Source: Strongylocentrotus purpuratus
Lineage: Eukaryota > Echinodermata > Echinoidea > Camarodonta > Strongylocentrotidae
Assembly: GCF_000002235.5 (NCBI RefSeq)
Contig: NW_022145605.1
Span: forward strand, 36,424,579-36,488,578
Direction: 5' to 3'
DNA length: 64,000 bases
Positions 1-11,888 of this stretch are shown here, one piece after another. The first letter of the stretch is position 1. Each line of letters opens with the position of its first letter. A model generated the notes under the pieces. The model saw only the letters and a list, made by a program, of their open reading frames with translations, was not told the DNA's origin and ran no database searches. The position numbers were made by a program, and so were the translations under genes.

Positions 1-104
1 ACCTCGAAGCAAAATTATACAATGTATAGATATTGGTAGGACATAATACCCCTACATTAGGATTAGATTATCAGGGATGATTTCATCGTTTGCTTTTCTC
101 TTTA

Positions 105-1025
105 CAAATGCACAGTGGGCCAGGGAGGAACCAAAGTGTGCCAAAACTAATTTCTGGGGATTTATTTTCTATAAATCCATAGGAAATGTTTAGATGTCCA
201 GGGATTTTCGCTTAAATGGTATTACCAACATTTTCTCTGATATCTAAGCTTTAAGTTGATACCAGATTTGGCTGACCGATTGTGCCCGTTATTATGTTAG
301 AGCCGTTTTTCTTGCAACATTGCCCCGAAAAATGTGTTTATTTTGGTCCGCGGTGTCAGAACAAGTGTCACGCGCCCCCAAGCGCCGTGATTTATGACCG
401 CGAATCCTTCATGATTCAGCCGCGGACTAAAAACAAACAAATTTTTCGGGACAACGTGGCACGGGGAATCGGCTCTAACATGACAACGGGCAAGATCGGG
501 CAGCCAAATTTGGTATCAACTTAAAGCTTAGACATCAGACAAAATGGTGTTATTAAAATATAAGCGGAACTCTGCGGAACTCTGCGGAACTCTGCGGAAC
601 TCTGCGGAAATCTAAACGTTTCCTCTGGATTTATAAAAAACATGGATAATTAGTCCATTTTCATTGAATTAACCTTTAATATATCATGAAGATTGTGTTT
701 CTATACATGTTAACCAATTCATGCAACGAAATTAACTATCAGGAACATGTGAGAGCAATTTCATATCAATAACTTAAGAACTTCATGTTAAATTGAAAGA
801 TTTATAAAATAAGTCACTTTTGCACTAAAACTGTGAATATGTAGGATTTTGCTGTTTGAAGGAGTAAATTTATACCCTAGTTGTGCTTACCGGAATTAAA
901 TATTTCACTGAGGTATTCCTCAATGTATTACAGTTCAACTGGTCAAGAAGAGAATTGAAGAAAAGTAAATCACCAAAAATGAGTTTTGGCGCATTTTGGT
1001 TCCTCCCTGGCCCACTGTGCGTTGC
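105..1025. repeat. Long imperfect foldback (inverted repeat) element
   Basis: The stretch around 105-305 is an inverted copy of 469-660, and its outermost part (about 105-170, containing GTGGGCCAGGGAGGAACC) is an inverted copy of 960-1025. The inner arms meet around a centre of about 165 bp and match over most of their length. About 310 bp at 650-960 has no partner in the left arm and may be a later insertion. No coding capacity is supported; open frames here are chance products of the arms. It is probably a non-autonomous foldback DNA element; the family is unknown to me. Confidence 0.6.
564..613. repeat. 10-bp tandem repeat, five copies
   Basis: GCGGAACTCT is repeated four times and followed by one variant copy, inside the right arm of the surrounding foldback. 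The left arm has no matching expansion, so the copies arose after the foldback formed. Confidence 0.9.
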
Positions 1026-2229
1026 CATGGTTACGCGGACGAGCGTTGAATCGGCTGTGCGCAAACGTAAACAGTACAAATGTGTACCGATTATGCCTAA
1101 CAATAATCGATGGACGTGGGGAAGAAAAGCGCCTGCACATGCAGTGTTGCAAAGTCTGGCAAAACAAAATACCATACATGGCAAGCTTAGGTTTGGGCGG
1201 ACATTTTGAGATTAACATCACAGCGGGAATCGGCCGGAATCTTAATAAACATGCTACTTTTATAAAAAATTGCAATTTTTTCCTTTTTTGTGTGAAATTT
1301 AATGCTCATTTTTCCCAAAATGAAGCTTCCATTTGGTCATTGTATTTTCTAATTGGGTTACCAATAGGCAAGAAGTGCACGCAGTATCAAGTTGATTGCT
1401 TTTCCCTTCATAAATTCTCAACACCTATTGTAAAGTTGCCTCTTTTATAATTTTTGGAGCAACATATAGATTTTCCCATGTTCGCAAGGGTATATGACAC
1501 TTTTAAAACTCGCTAAATATTAAAATATGGGTGGAAAAATATTCTTTAGAATGTTTTCTTCCCCAAGCGAATGAAAAAAATATAAAAATTCACATTCGCC
1601 AATTTTGAATTTTGGCCCACTGTGCAATGGTCCAAGATACTGCTTAAGCATCATACTTGCAGTCAGTGGCGAAAATTGCCGGGGGTCAGAACAAAATCCT
1701 TATCACCACCAAGTAGCATAATGCAGGGGCGGCGGAGCGTCTTCCCAAGTAGGGAGGGGGCACCAACAAAAAGGGCACTTTCTGAAAGAAAGGGGCACCT
1801 ACATGTACAAGGGAAACTTCAAAAAACCTACAACATTTTTGGACATTGGTATATTATACCTCTGCATCGTCATGATTGTGATTACACTACAACTTAGTTC
1901 CACGGATGATATCAATATTTGTTTCTATCTGTACGTGGTACAAGAGACTGTTTAATTGAACAACATACTTTGCAGTGAGGTGTGATGGTCCGAATATTAA
2001 TTTTCGAGCGAGCGAAGTGAGCGAGCAAATTTTTTAAAGATTTGTGAGGTCCGCGTGCAAAAAATACATATTATAAAGAAGACCAAAACAAACCCTGATG
2101 AGTATAAAGCAAAATCTAATGAAGAAAAACTGAAAAGTTCTTTTATAAGTAACATAATTACAGCATCTATAAATGCGAGCGAGCGCATCGGGCGAGCTCT
2201 AGGGAAAATCAAAGAAGAGGGGCTCTAAA
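1026..2229. other. No gene seen
   Basis: AT-rich non-coding sequence. A third copy of the GGCCCACTGTGC motif of the upstream foldback lies near 1615. From about 1720 the sequence becomes rich in GGGGCAC/AAAAGG words that lead into the degenerate minisatellite. I see no splice-bounded coding segment. Confidence 0.5.
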
Positions 2230-2835
2230 TCGCCTTGAATTAGAGGTGCATGTTATGGAGAAAAGAAAAGTAGGCAATTATCAAAAGGGGAAAAGGGACA
2301 GTTATTAGAAAAGAAAAGGTGCTCGTGTCAAAGTAAAATGGGCAATTATCAGAGCTTTTAGAGGTGAAAATGGCAATTCTTGCACCTGAAAAGGGACACT
2401 CAACAGAAATGAAAAGAGGCACTTGTGAGAATGGAAATAAGGAATTTGGTGGAGGAGAAGGGCACCTATCAGACTTTGATAGGGGCATTTATTAGATGTC
2501 AAAAGGGACATTGTGAAAAGGGGGAGGGGCTCATATAAAAAGGAAAAGGGGCACTTATCCGAAGGAAATATGGTACTTATTAGCAATGAAAAGGGGCACG
2601 TGTCAAAATAAAAGGGGTACGTATAAGAGGTGAAAAATGGCATTAAAGAGAAAGTGAAGGGGGTTCTTATTAAGAAGGGAAAAGTACACCTTTTAAAAAT
2701 GGAAAGGGGCACGAGTCAAAGTAAAAAAAGGGCAAAAATATCAGAGGTGAGAAGGGGAATTTCTCGCACCTGAATGGGACAGTTATTAGAAAAGAAAAGG
2801 GGCCCTTGTCCTATGTAAAAAAAAAGGGGCTTTGG
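2230..2835. repeat. Degenerate purine-rich minisatellite
   Basis: Units of roughly 30-40 bp built on AAAAGGGGCACTTATTAGA-like words recur about 15 times with heavy divergence. The long minus-strand open frames across it, rich in Phe, Pro and Ser, follow from the repeat and are not supported as genes. Confidence 0.6.
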
Positions 2836-3364
2836 GGGGCTTTTTGTGGGTGGCACAGTGCCAACCCCTCCCCCTCCTTCCAACGAGAGTGCCGCCTCTG
2901 GCTTAATGGGCAAAAATGAGAGAAAAAACCCGGGAAATTATGTCATTTCAGCAACATTTGTAAATCACTGGTATCGAATTAGAAATAAACCACGTTTGAA
3001 TTTTATTTGGGGGTCAACTGCCCGCCACTGGTTCCTACGCCAGTGTTGTAGGTGAAAACTGTGAGGCAGTACAGAAAGTCGTAATTTAGAGGGGAAATTT
3101 AAAACACAATGGAATGAGGAAATTTATATACAAATACATTAGCACCAATACCTAGAGTCACCTTGTTAAAATGTGTATTTGTCACCGGGCAAATTAGTTA
3201 GCAAGGCACCGTTGAACAAAACATCAAAAGTGTATGGATATAGTAATTCATTATTCGAGAATATAATGCATAAGATTACTTGGAGAAGACACAAAGATAA
3301 CTGTTACACGGTTTCCCAAATATGAAATAATAATTTCAAAAGTTCAGCAGGAATTCCGGAAACT

Positions 3365-3366
<2 letters not shown>
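2836..3366. other. No gene seen
   Basis: A short GGGGCTTT/CCAACCCC-rich patch at the end of the minisatellite is followed by plain AT-rich DNA with no supported feature. Confidence 0.4.

Positions 3367-3408
<42 letters not shown>
3367..3408. repeat. (CT)n microsatellite
   Basis: About 20 uninterrupted CT dinucleotides, followed at 3435-3482 by T and G homopolymer runs. Confidence 0.95.
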
Positions 3409-3414
<6 letters not shown>

Positions 3415-3493
3415 ATCCTCTCATTTTCCTCCACACTTCTTTTTTTTTTTCTTTTTTTTTGTGGGTGGGGGGGGGGGGGGGAGGGACAGAAAC

Positions 3494-4007
3494 AGGGACT
3501 TTTAGATTTGCACGTCGACAGCTTTGACTGCAACGTGTGACGTAATTTTAAGGCACTGCGCATGCGTCACGTCGTCTCAGTCGGCGATCGAGAATGCGTC
3601 AACCTTGATTTTCCTAAATCTAGTACGGTACTGCGGTACTAGTATATGCGGCGTGCGCATAAAATATACAGTTCCTCAGGTAGACAAAGGAACATCCTTT
3701 CCCTGCTATTATGTAAAAATGTGTAAAACAGATGTCACATGCATATTCACCTGTTCTACACATTTTTACATAATAGCAGTGAAGGGATGTTCTACCACAG
3801 CAATTGTTGAGGGTAGAATGAGGAATTGTATATTTTGTCCTCTTTCTTTGTCCGTCATGTTCATAGTGTTACTTCCTGCATGCATGTATATCGTCGAGTG
3901 CAATCTAAGAGATTTCTAATTGTAGTCAACATGGGCAGTTGAGTACGTTGACACGCATGATCAGTCGGCGTTCGTCGTGTTCTCGTCCACTCAATCTAAA
4001 AGTCCCT
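3494..4007. repeat. Foldback element with 15-bp terminal inverted repeats
   Basis: AGGGACTTTTAGATT at 3494-3508 is matched exactly in inverted orientation at 3993-4007. Inside lies a strong hairpin: 3690-3731 pairs with 3751-3792, including the shared word CTGCTATTATGTAAAAATGT. The 514-bp unit has no convincing coding content and is probably a non-autonomous DNA element. Confidence 0.65.
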
Positions 4008-6037
4008 ATTGACGCGGTGTTTACCACCCCCCCCCCCCCCCCACCTGCGCACGCGCATGATAGCAATTATGTTCATTCTTTATGGGATGTCGTCTGCTTG
4101 GGCAGGATTGGTTCATAATGTGACGTCATTAAAACATCGTTATTTTTCTGGCGAATCTCCCGTATACGATAATATCGCAGATGAATGTTTTATTTGTATT
4201 TTTACAAATTAGCCAATATGTAGTTGACCTAAAACTCGTACGATGGCCATCTTTTAGCTTACCAGTTTCTAGTGATACGTAATAACGTGGTGCATTTTTT
4301 TTTTCTTTGAACGAGCACCTCAGGGATAGGTTTAGGTATAGCAATGGGTCCAGAATTGAAGTTTGGAATTCGTAAAGTATTAAATACTGATGAGGAGCAA
4401 TTTTCGCAGGAGCATATGGCGTACAAGCGATATATAGATGCAATCAGAATATTACGAACAATTTCATTGGGCCAAGATTATCATTCTACATCGATCTTCC
4501 TCATCTCCTGTTCGTACAATAAAACAAATAAACAAACAATTCATCGATCAATCAATCAACAAACAAAATGTGTATAATGTATGACGATGTATTACAATAC
4601 AATAACAAAAAGTTGAGTATTTACACGAGGAGAAAACATATACATAACTCATACTCATTTCCGTTTAATGTTACCTTATCCTTTATTGTCTGATATATAT
4701 TTCATGAAATAAATCCTCCTTGCACCACTTTGGTAGCAGGATCATAATACATTTATAATAATATTAAAGGTATCTAAATCAAGTTAAAAAAAACGCAACC
4801 TTTTTGTTCACCAAATTAAATTGTTTTGTAACAAATACATACACGACAGACATAAACTACTGTCTATTCTAGATCCGCGTACATTGGTTTTAGGAGAACA
4901 GTGTTCACCCAGTACATACACCATTTTCAATTAAAACAATCAATACAATAAAATAAAAAATTAAACATTATAACACATTACATTCTTTACATCATCTTGG
5001 TTTCTTCTTCTTTCTCTATTTCAGCTATTCAAACACGGAGATATAGCGCAGAACTCAAATTTTCTGGAATTTATGGAACATACAATTCATACATGCCATC
5101 AAAATAATTAATTCCCAAATAGTCTTTCCTAAAAATGATCTTGTCTTCCCTCCAAAGCTTGCAAACACATCCTTAAAAATGTGATTCTAACCCGCCCCCC
5201 CCCCCAAAAAAAAACAAACAAACAAACAAACAAGACCACAAATAGAATACAGAATGGTAATAAACATAAATGCGTAAAGTTGTTTGTACAACCTTTGTAG
5301 AATATTGCATAGAACGTTTCCTACTCGGCTACACCAATAAGAAATTTGACAGCGGGCACGGAAGAATTATCATATTTGCATCCAACATTTCTTTTTTTCT
5401 AGCGCATTATAACAAAAATAATCAACAACACATACTGCAAATTGGATTGACGTTATCATTTCCGTTCTTATATCGATTGATTATTAAACCTTAAAGTATA
5501 TTTAGAACGTGAAATGAAGCTTAATTATATAAGTTAAGGCGTATTATTAGACATGAGTTTACATAGAAAATGCCACGGTCATGTGAAGCGCTTAATCTAC
5601 AAGTCCAGTAACCTAGATAGAGAGATCGATAGCCTGTGTACGTACGTACGTAGGGTCGCAATTTATGACATTTCGTTTGCCAGCCTTAACCTTCACAGTG
5701 ATTCAATTACATTGCTGGCATTTCGTGTGTAAAAATTGTAAGACACTGATTGTGGTTGACATGACACATCTCCCTCTTCAGTGGTGTAGATATTTGGGTG
5801 AGCACTTGCCCCCCCCCCCCTCCTCCCTCAAAAAAAGGGAGGGGGATGATAAAAACGGGAAAGAAAGGAATAATGAGAGAAAGAGAGAGCAAATAGGTGG
5901 GGGGGGGGGGGTGAACGTAGATTTCTTTCCGCAAATGCAAGGGAATTAACCATGTAAACAGAATAACTCTGAAGTGTAAACAATCTGTGTTTTTTTCTAT
6001 CCAAGTCATTAAACAGACCCCCCCCCCCCGCACCAAT
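4008..6037. other. No gene seen; homopolymer-rich AT DNA
   Basis: The stretch contains poly-C and poly-G tracts (near 4026, 5196, 5810, 5898, 6020) and A-rich short repeats (AAAC near 5215). No coding exon, RNA gene or element border is supported. A TTAAAGGTATCT word near 4766 resembles the TTAAAGG MITE ends found elsewhere, but I see no partner end. Confidence 0.4.
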
Positions 6038-6560
6038 ACAGCTCTGTCCGTTTTACAGGCCAAAAAAATGAAAAGGTTACTTTCCAACGGCACTTGAAAG
6101 ACAATACTAACTCAGAACTTTCCTGCCAAGGAAAGGGCTTGAAAATGGCCTTTAGTGGGAATAATAAAGACAATTATAGTTCAATCGACACAGAAAATCA
6201 GACTATTACTTGTAGACCCTTTTACCGAATGGTCGTACGTTCTGTGCTGCACAAAGATTAATTCAGTTTACTTTTGGCCATTACAAAGAAGTGGGTTATT
6301 GATGTAGACAAACATACATGAAGTGAGCTGTAGCTCATTTCATGTATGTTATTACCAAAGAAAAAAAGATGTCAGTCAGTCAGTCACTGAATAGCGTTCG
6401 ACAGTGAAGTTTAGATGGTAAACGGGTTTCCTTGAATAATACTAGGACACTACTAATGTGCAACTTCCACAGATACATATTAATAATTTCTGCAAAGTTC
6501 TACAGAATTTGATGTTGGCTGCAAAAGGGACATAGTATCTTTAGAAGAAAGGAAAAAAAA
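6038..6560. mobile_element. TTAAAGG-type MITE, degraded copy (family 'TACTATGTCCC')
   Basis: The right end GGCTGCAAAAGGGACATAGT matches the ends of the copies at 23353-23860 and 50798-53517. The left end is a worn version of the same terminal repeat. The interior shares the blocks around CTTTGGTAATAACATACAT and GTGGGTTATTGATGTAGAC in inverted order relative to the other copies. It is non-coding. Confidence 0.65.
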
Positions 6561-7231
6561 AATGTGCCTTCAACTGCCAAAGGCACAGTTTTTTTTAAAT
6601 TAATTTTATTACGTTTATCGAAAAATGAAGCCTACACTGTGCTCGGTTAGTAGGCAAAAAGAATTTGGTGACTATTCATGTGTCCCACTTTGGTGTGGCA
6701 CTTTTAAATTTTTATATGGCCTCATATATGGCCTCAAATTTTAATTGATATTTTTCCTTTCTAACGATTGTACCCCACTTTACGATTTAACACACAATAA
6801 CACATATAAAATGATCGCCTAAAATTCATGCACTTTGATGCAAATTGTTGATAATATTCTACACGCACGGTTGGTTGAATTCATTTAATCTCCAAATCTT
6901 CACTTTTCTAATACTTGTATAAGAATTGTATTTTTGATAACAATCAGTCTTGCAAAAACATTGGTACACTGTTAGTATATAAATGGGGCTTTGAAAAGCT
7001 ACAAAAGGCAATTATTTCTTTAAATAAATTATTTTTCTCCCCCAAACTTTCAAATTCTAGAAAAAAAAAGGCAACCAATATTTTATCTTTGTCTTTGAAT
7101 GAATAATCCTTAAGCTGGCGTGATTATATCTAGTGGAGCATGGGCATAAAGAGGATTACATTTTTGATTGTTCGGCTGATAAAAGAAAATAAAAGAAATT
7201 CTGAAACTTTGATCAGCATTGTAAATCCTAT
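6561..7231. other. No gene seen
   Basis: AT-rich DNA without a supported feature. Confidence 0.4.
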
Positions 7232-8189
7232 TTAACCCTTCCTGTACTGGGCTATTTTGAGCACCTCGTGACTGGGGGGGGGGGGGGGGGGGGGGGCTGG
7301 GAGGCCCCCCCCCCTATGATCTCGGCCGTCGAAAGTTTGATGAATGCGAAAATTTGCATGTTTGTAGATATTTACGTAACGAACAAGATGGTATAATTCG
7401 TTTTTTCCTAATATGCAAATTTTTGTCGTTATAGCCTAATTAATTATGCAAAATGCTCATTTTATGCATTTTACAGAAAACTCTTCATATTTGTCTGTAG
7501 ACTTGTGAAGAATGTTGAAAATGTATTGAATAAATGTTTCCTTCATCTCAAATTCATGAGGTTACATTATTTTTATGATATTTGAAAATGCATAGGTTAA
7601 TTTGCATAAATTATTAATACGCATTCATGAATATCAAATCTAGAAAATATACAGGGAACTAGAATCATTACAAAAATTGTCAGACTCCACTTTTTGAATG
7701 TTAATTGAAACCTATTATTTATATGAAACTTCTTTTCTTACACAAAAAAAGTTATTTTGATGTAATTAATAATGATAATTTATGCAAATTTAATACGATT
7801 TTCAAATTTTCTTTTCTTTTGTATTTTATTGTTTTTTATTTCATATTATATCTATTGTTTTATTTCTTATGTATTTTTTTTGTTCTGGAATACATCAAGT
7901 TACTTTGAGAAACATATAAAAGCAATTAGATATCAATTCATAGTATTCACATTTCTGCTTGTACATGAATATATGCAATTATAGCATATTTTTGATGACA
8001 TGCGCATACTAATTGTTATGTAACACCTTACAGGTATATCCGATTTCAACGAAAATGGTATCAAAATGTGCGTAAGACTTAAGGGAAAAAAGTCATGAAA
8101 CGACAATTCAAAATTCCAAGCGGTTGCGGCGCGAAAATGTCGAGGGGGGCCTCCCAGGCCTCCCCCCCCCCCAGTACAGTAAGGGTTAA
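7232..8189. mobile_element. TTAA-flanked MITE, piggyBac-like ends
   Basis: Both ends show the target TTAA (7232-7235 and 8186-8189). The left terminus CCCTTCCTGTACTGGG is an inverted near-copy of the right terminus, whose reverse complement reads CCCTTACTGTACTGGG. Inside each end lies a second inverted block around GGGGGCCTCCCAG. TTAA targets and CCC-starting termini are typical of piggyBac-type elements. The roughly 950-bp interior is very AT-rich and encodes nothing recognisable, so any transposase would have to come from elsewhere. Confidence 0.75.
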
Positions 8190-8843
8190 GTCAAAAGAAA
8201 TAAAGGGGGGTCACTTTGAGCCCTAGCTGAAGGCTTACAAAAGCAAACGTAGCCTCCTTGTTACTGTACTTCAAGACAAAATATGTCATTTTTTTCTTCC
8301 TTTCCTTCTCTGACTTCTCTTCTTATGGGACACAAAGTGAACCACCTATACCATTACATCTTTTTGTTAGTTAGTCTTTAAGTTGCTCATCACATCTTGA
8401 AATCGATCAATGTCACCATCTGAAATGTAACTAACTATGAAAACATATTATACAAATCAGTATAAAAACTGGTGGTACTACAGTATAAGGAAAGATTTGG
8501 AATTGATGGCTCTTAAAGGGATCAAATTCAGAGACAGAAGGGCTTTAACTCACCCACTGTAATACACAGTCAGTGCCATTCTAGCTGGGAACACACAAAC
8601 TTATTCATTGAAAGATGGGATTAATATGTAATAAATAGACACAGGGAAACTTGAATTTAATATTTTTTCATTCTTCATGTTCTAACCTTTTAAGTATATT
8701 GACAGATAACATTAGGAAAAAAGAAATATTGTAATTATAGAGAGAACATACTAATCCATAGGATTTCTAACTATCAATGTGATTTAATCTCAAGCTGGTT
8801 CTCATGACCAGAGCACGGTATGTCCAGCTCCTACAATAGTATA
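8190..8843. other. No gene seen
   Basis: AT-rich DNA; no coding segment or repeat border is supported. Confidence 0.4.
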
Positions 8844-9021
8844 CAAATATTGACTGCTTTGAGGGGCACGATTAAAACTATAGCCCAAGTTAATCTCAAC
8901 ACTGTACTGTGCCACGAGATGAAGTTGAGACGCGTAGTATAATCTATAGCTTTTATACTCTATTAGTTTATTACCTCTATAGTTTTAACCATGACCTAAC
9001 AAATTCAGCAGTCAATATTTG
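8844..9021. repeat. Inverted-repeat hairpin element, ATATTGACTG type
   Basis: CAAATATTGACTGCT at 8844-8858 is exactly inverted at 9007-9021, and the inner arms share ATTAAAACTATAG. The outer word and the adjoining TTTGAGGGG recur in the hairpin at 29976-30116, so the two belong to one dispersed family. Confidence 0.6.
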
Positions 9022-11462
9022 TTTTATATACCGCATGCAACTCGTGGATTCTCAAAACGGGACATTCTAACAAAATATCCTGTTCAGAATGTATTTGTAA
9101 ATGTGGCAAAATTTACCAATCTAAAAGAAATGTGTGTATCCTATCCACTGCGTGCATCGATTGTTAATTTCATGAGCATCTATCACTTCCTTGCATTGTG
9201 TGTGCAAGTAGAGCCGAGCCTGGTCAATATTTTGTATTCATAAAATAGCTCTAGTATTTTAAGCATTGTGATTGGTCAAAACGCGTCACATAATAAGCAA
9301 CTTTTTTGTGCAGTCTGAACGAAGTGCGAAAAAAGCGCAGCGAAAAGTATCAGCGTACGTACGCGTAGAGCAAGTAGCAAGGCCTTATCTTTTCAGTTTC
9401 TAGAACCAAATATATCTAAGTCTAACTCTCGTAGACTCTAACCTTAGATCTAGACTTTTGTTTGTTTTGATTTTCATGTGTCGCTATCTTATTAACAAAA
9501 TAACGCACACTAGACCCTGTTGTGCATAATGTAAATGCAGTGCACGCTCGGTATCTTCAGATGGTGTGCACTAGTGAACTCACCGCAAGCGGCTCGTGCA
9601 CAGAAGAGTTCAAGCCAGTTGGAATAATAGAAAAATGATAATGCACATTTCATAAACCAATATCACCACATAATGTAACTGTGTAATCGGTTATCAAAAA
9701 ACTTTCATAAAACCAAATTCACAAACAATTATTACAATGGCTCTGGTATGGCTCTACCCAGTCTACCCATTACAGTAAACTGTACATAATTCTATTGTTA
9801 GTTGTCACAACACATGTGTAAATAAAAAAACATTACAAACCTTCAGAAAAATTGCTTGAATATGCTGCCAATAGTTTGCACACAAAAATTATAATGTACA
9901 CTATAGTTTACCAACCTAATGCTTTGTAAATGAGTGTTATAAATATATGGTTTCATTACATATCTGTATATTGTTAAATGAACTCAATGGCTCAGAAATA
10001 AAATTGTAAGAGTTTTTCCTGACATTGCAACAATTTATCAAGACAGAAACAGAAAATTCTTTACAAGATAAAGAAAAGTTAAATTAAAAAAAGTAGAGCC
10101 TGTATGGTATAAACATAGCCTTTAATTAATACATTTCAAATCAGGTCTGCTTGACGCCGTCAAGTGAAATACAAATATCAACTTCGGTCAATTCCATAAG
10201 TGTGGCTAATCATTCGTTATTGAAGAAGAAAAAAAATTGCATCAAAACTATATCTACCTGTTTCTTTTTAATGCTGAAAAAAATATTGCTGAACAAAGTG
10301 CTTGAATTATAGACACTCATACAACTAAAAAAAATGCATAACAAAAGTAGAAAACTATTGACTATTTCTCAATGTTGTAGTAATAATATATAATATGACA
10401 TTACCACCCTGTTCATATTGTTTCCATAAATAAATAGATGGAATTGAGAGCACACTAACAGTTGGAAAAACCCATCTACATAAGGTCAAGGTTCAAAGGA
10501 ATTATTAGCCAAAACATATTCTGATGAACATTTGAGCGAGCACATAGAGCACATACAGCACATCACATAAGAGACTTTTCCAACCCTGTAAAATATATAT
10601 ATTCCAGTTCTCTCTATAGTGATAATACTAGAACATTCTAGCATAAAAATGTATGATAAAGTAGAACTATATCAACTTTAAATCTCTATAAATCTAGCAC
10701 TCGATCATGCTAGTGTGAAATCAAGAAGTGTTACCGTATATATATATATATCAATGGATAGAATTATAATATTATCACAATTAAATTTAACACAAACAAA
10801 AGTCAGAATACATATATATAATCATGTTATAAATCAACTTTAAAAAAAATGCATAGTTGACTAATTATTTCAAAATTGAAAAATGCAGGGCACCCGCCAT
10901 CTTCAGCCAGAGCTTGAATGTGATGACACCCTCAAAGAAGCAACCGATTTAGGCGACCAAACTACAATATATATATATATATATAACAGCCACATGATAA
11001 AGGAATTTTTTTTTTTAAAGGCATAACATGAAATGCATTTAGTTTGAATATTATGTAAATGAATGTCTTTTGTGAAAACTTGTTATTTATGTTCTTGTTT
11101 ATGTATGTGCACGTGCAAGTTCATGTGTTAGTGCTTACGTGTGCCTGAATATATGTAAATGTCAAAGTTTTGTGAAATGTAGAATTGGAGCGCTTATTAA
11201 ATTATAACTAGTATGCTGCTGATAAGCTACACATATGAAGAAATACATGATTTAGAATCTACAAAACTAAATAAGCTTATCTACCTCTTTCTATAAAAAT
11301 ATATGATTTTCTTAAGTAAATTATTCATACCCTTACTAAATATTGTAAGTTTTGTAACGTGAAAAGTTAATTTTTTCCGGATCTAACTTTCTTGAGAATG
11401 TGACATATTAAAGCTTACATCTAAATGTATTCAACCAAAGCCCTAATTCAACCAGTCCACCT
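9022..11462. other. No gene seen; AT-rich with short TA repeats
   Basis: Short TA runs occur near 10737 and 10968. The part next to 11463 could belong to the 3' UTR or downstream flank of the minus-strand gene. No coding segment is supported. Confidence 0.4.
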
Positions 11463-11468
11463 TTTATT
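11463..11468 (-). promoter_or_regulatory. Candidate polyadenylation signal AATAAA
   Basis: The first AATAAA I noticed downstream of the stop codon of the minus-strand glycosidase-like gene, about 360 bases past it. Position is the only evidence; in AT-rich DNA this hexamer is common. Confidence 0.3.
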
Positions 11469-11827
11469 CTTGAGTTACAAAAAAATTATTTAAAAAATTA
11501 AATTTTTACAATGGGTATGAATAATTGAGTTGTTAACTGCATGGTTCATGTATACATGTATGTTATGTGTGCCAAAAAATTAATTGTGGCATTCCACTAT
11601 TTGTCCCACTAGTTGACCATACTACTACAAAGAGTTCAAATGTACTAGCTATATATAACGCAATTATTATTATGCCAGTTTAGTTCAAAAACAAAGAAAA
11701 CATTGTTTTTGCAGCATTGATAAAGGCATAAAGGCATACAGTAAATATGTTTACCTATGGAAGTAAGACTTGTATAGAAAGGTATAATGGGGGTTCGTAT
11801 ATCCAATCAAGAAGGTGGCCATCTTTA

Positions 11828-11888
11828 CTACGCCTTCTTGACTTTCTCAAGGCACGATGCTACTACAGCTGTCCAGCCGGTTTGATGG
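11828..11888 (-). CDS. Exon 15 (terminal) of the GH63-like gene
   Basis: Acceptor CTCTTTACAG is followed by C, which completes Ser868 split from exon 14, then [19 protein letters not shown] and TAG. HQTGWTA is the conserved end of the barrel and corresponds to the GWT segment of GH63 enzymes. The exon is only 61 nt and lies 7.5 kb from exon 14, beyond a retroelement, so it is easily missed by automatic annotation. Confidence 0.9.

Noticed and set aside
870-1450. Four overlapping open frames of 100-154 residues on both strands
   Set aside because: They lie in and beside an arm of a foldback element, overlap one another in different frames, and none resembles a known protein.
2240-2913. Minus-strand open frames rich in Phe, Pro and Ser
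   Set aside because: Produced by the degenerate AAAAGGGGCAC minisatellite, with no homology or splice signals.
3524-3919. 131-residue plus-strand open frame with many Cys
   Set aside because: It runs through both arms of a hairpin inside a terminal-inverted-repeat element, so the frame is incidental.
5707-6093. 128-residue minus-strand open frame
   Set aside because: It spans several poly-C/poly-G tracts that give Pro and Gly runs; no family resemblance.
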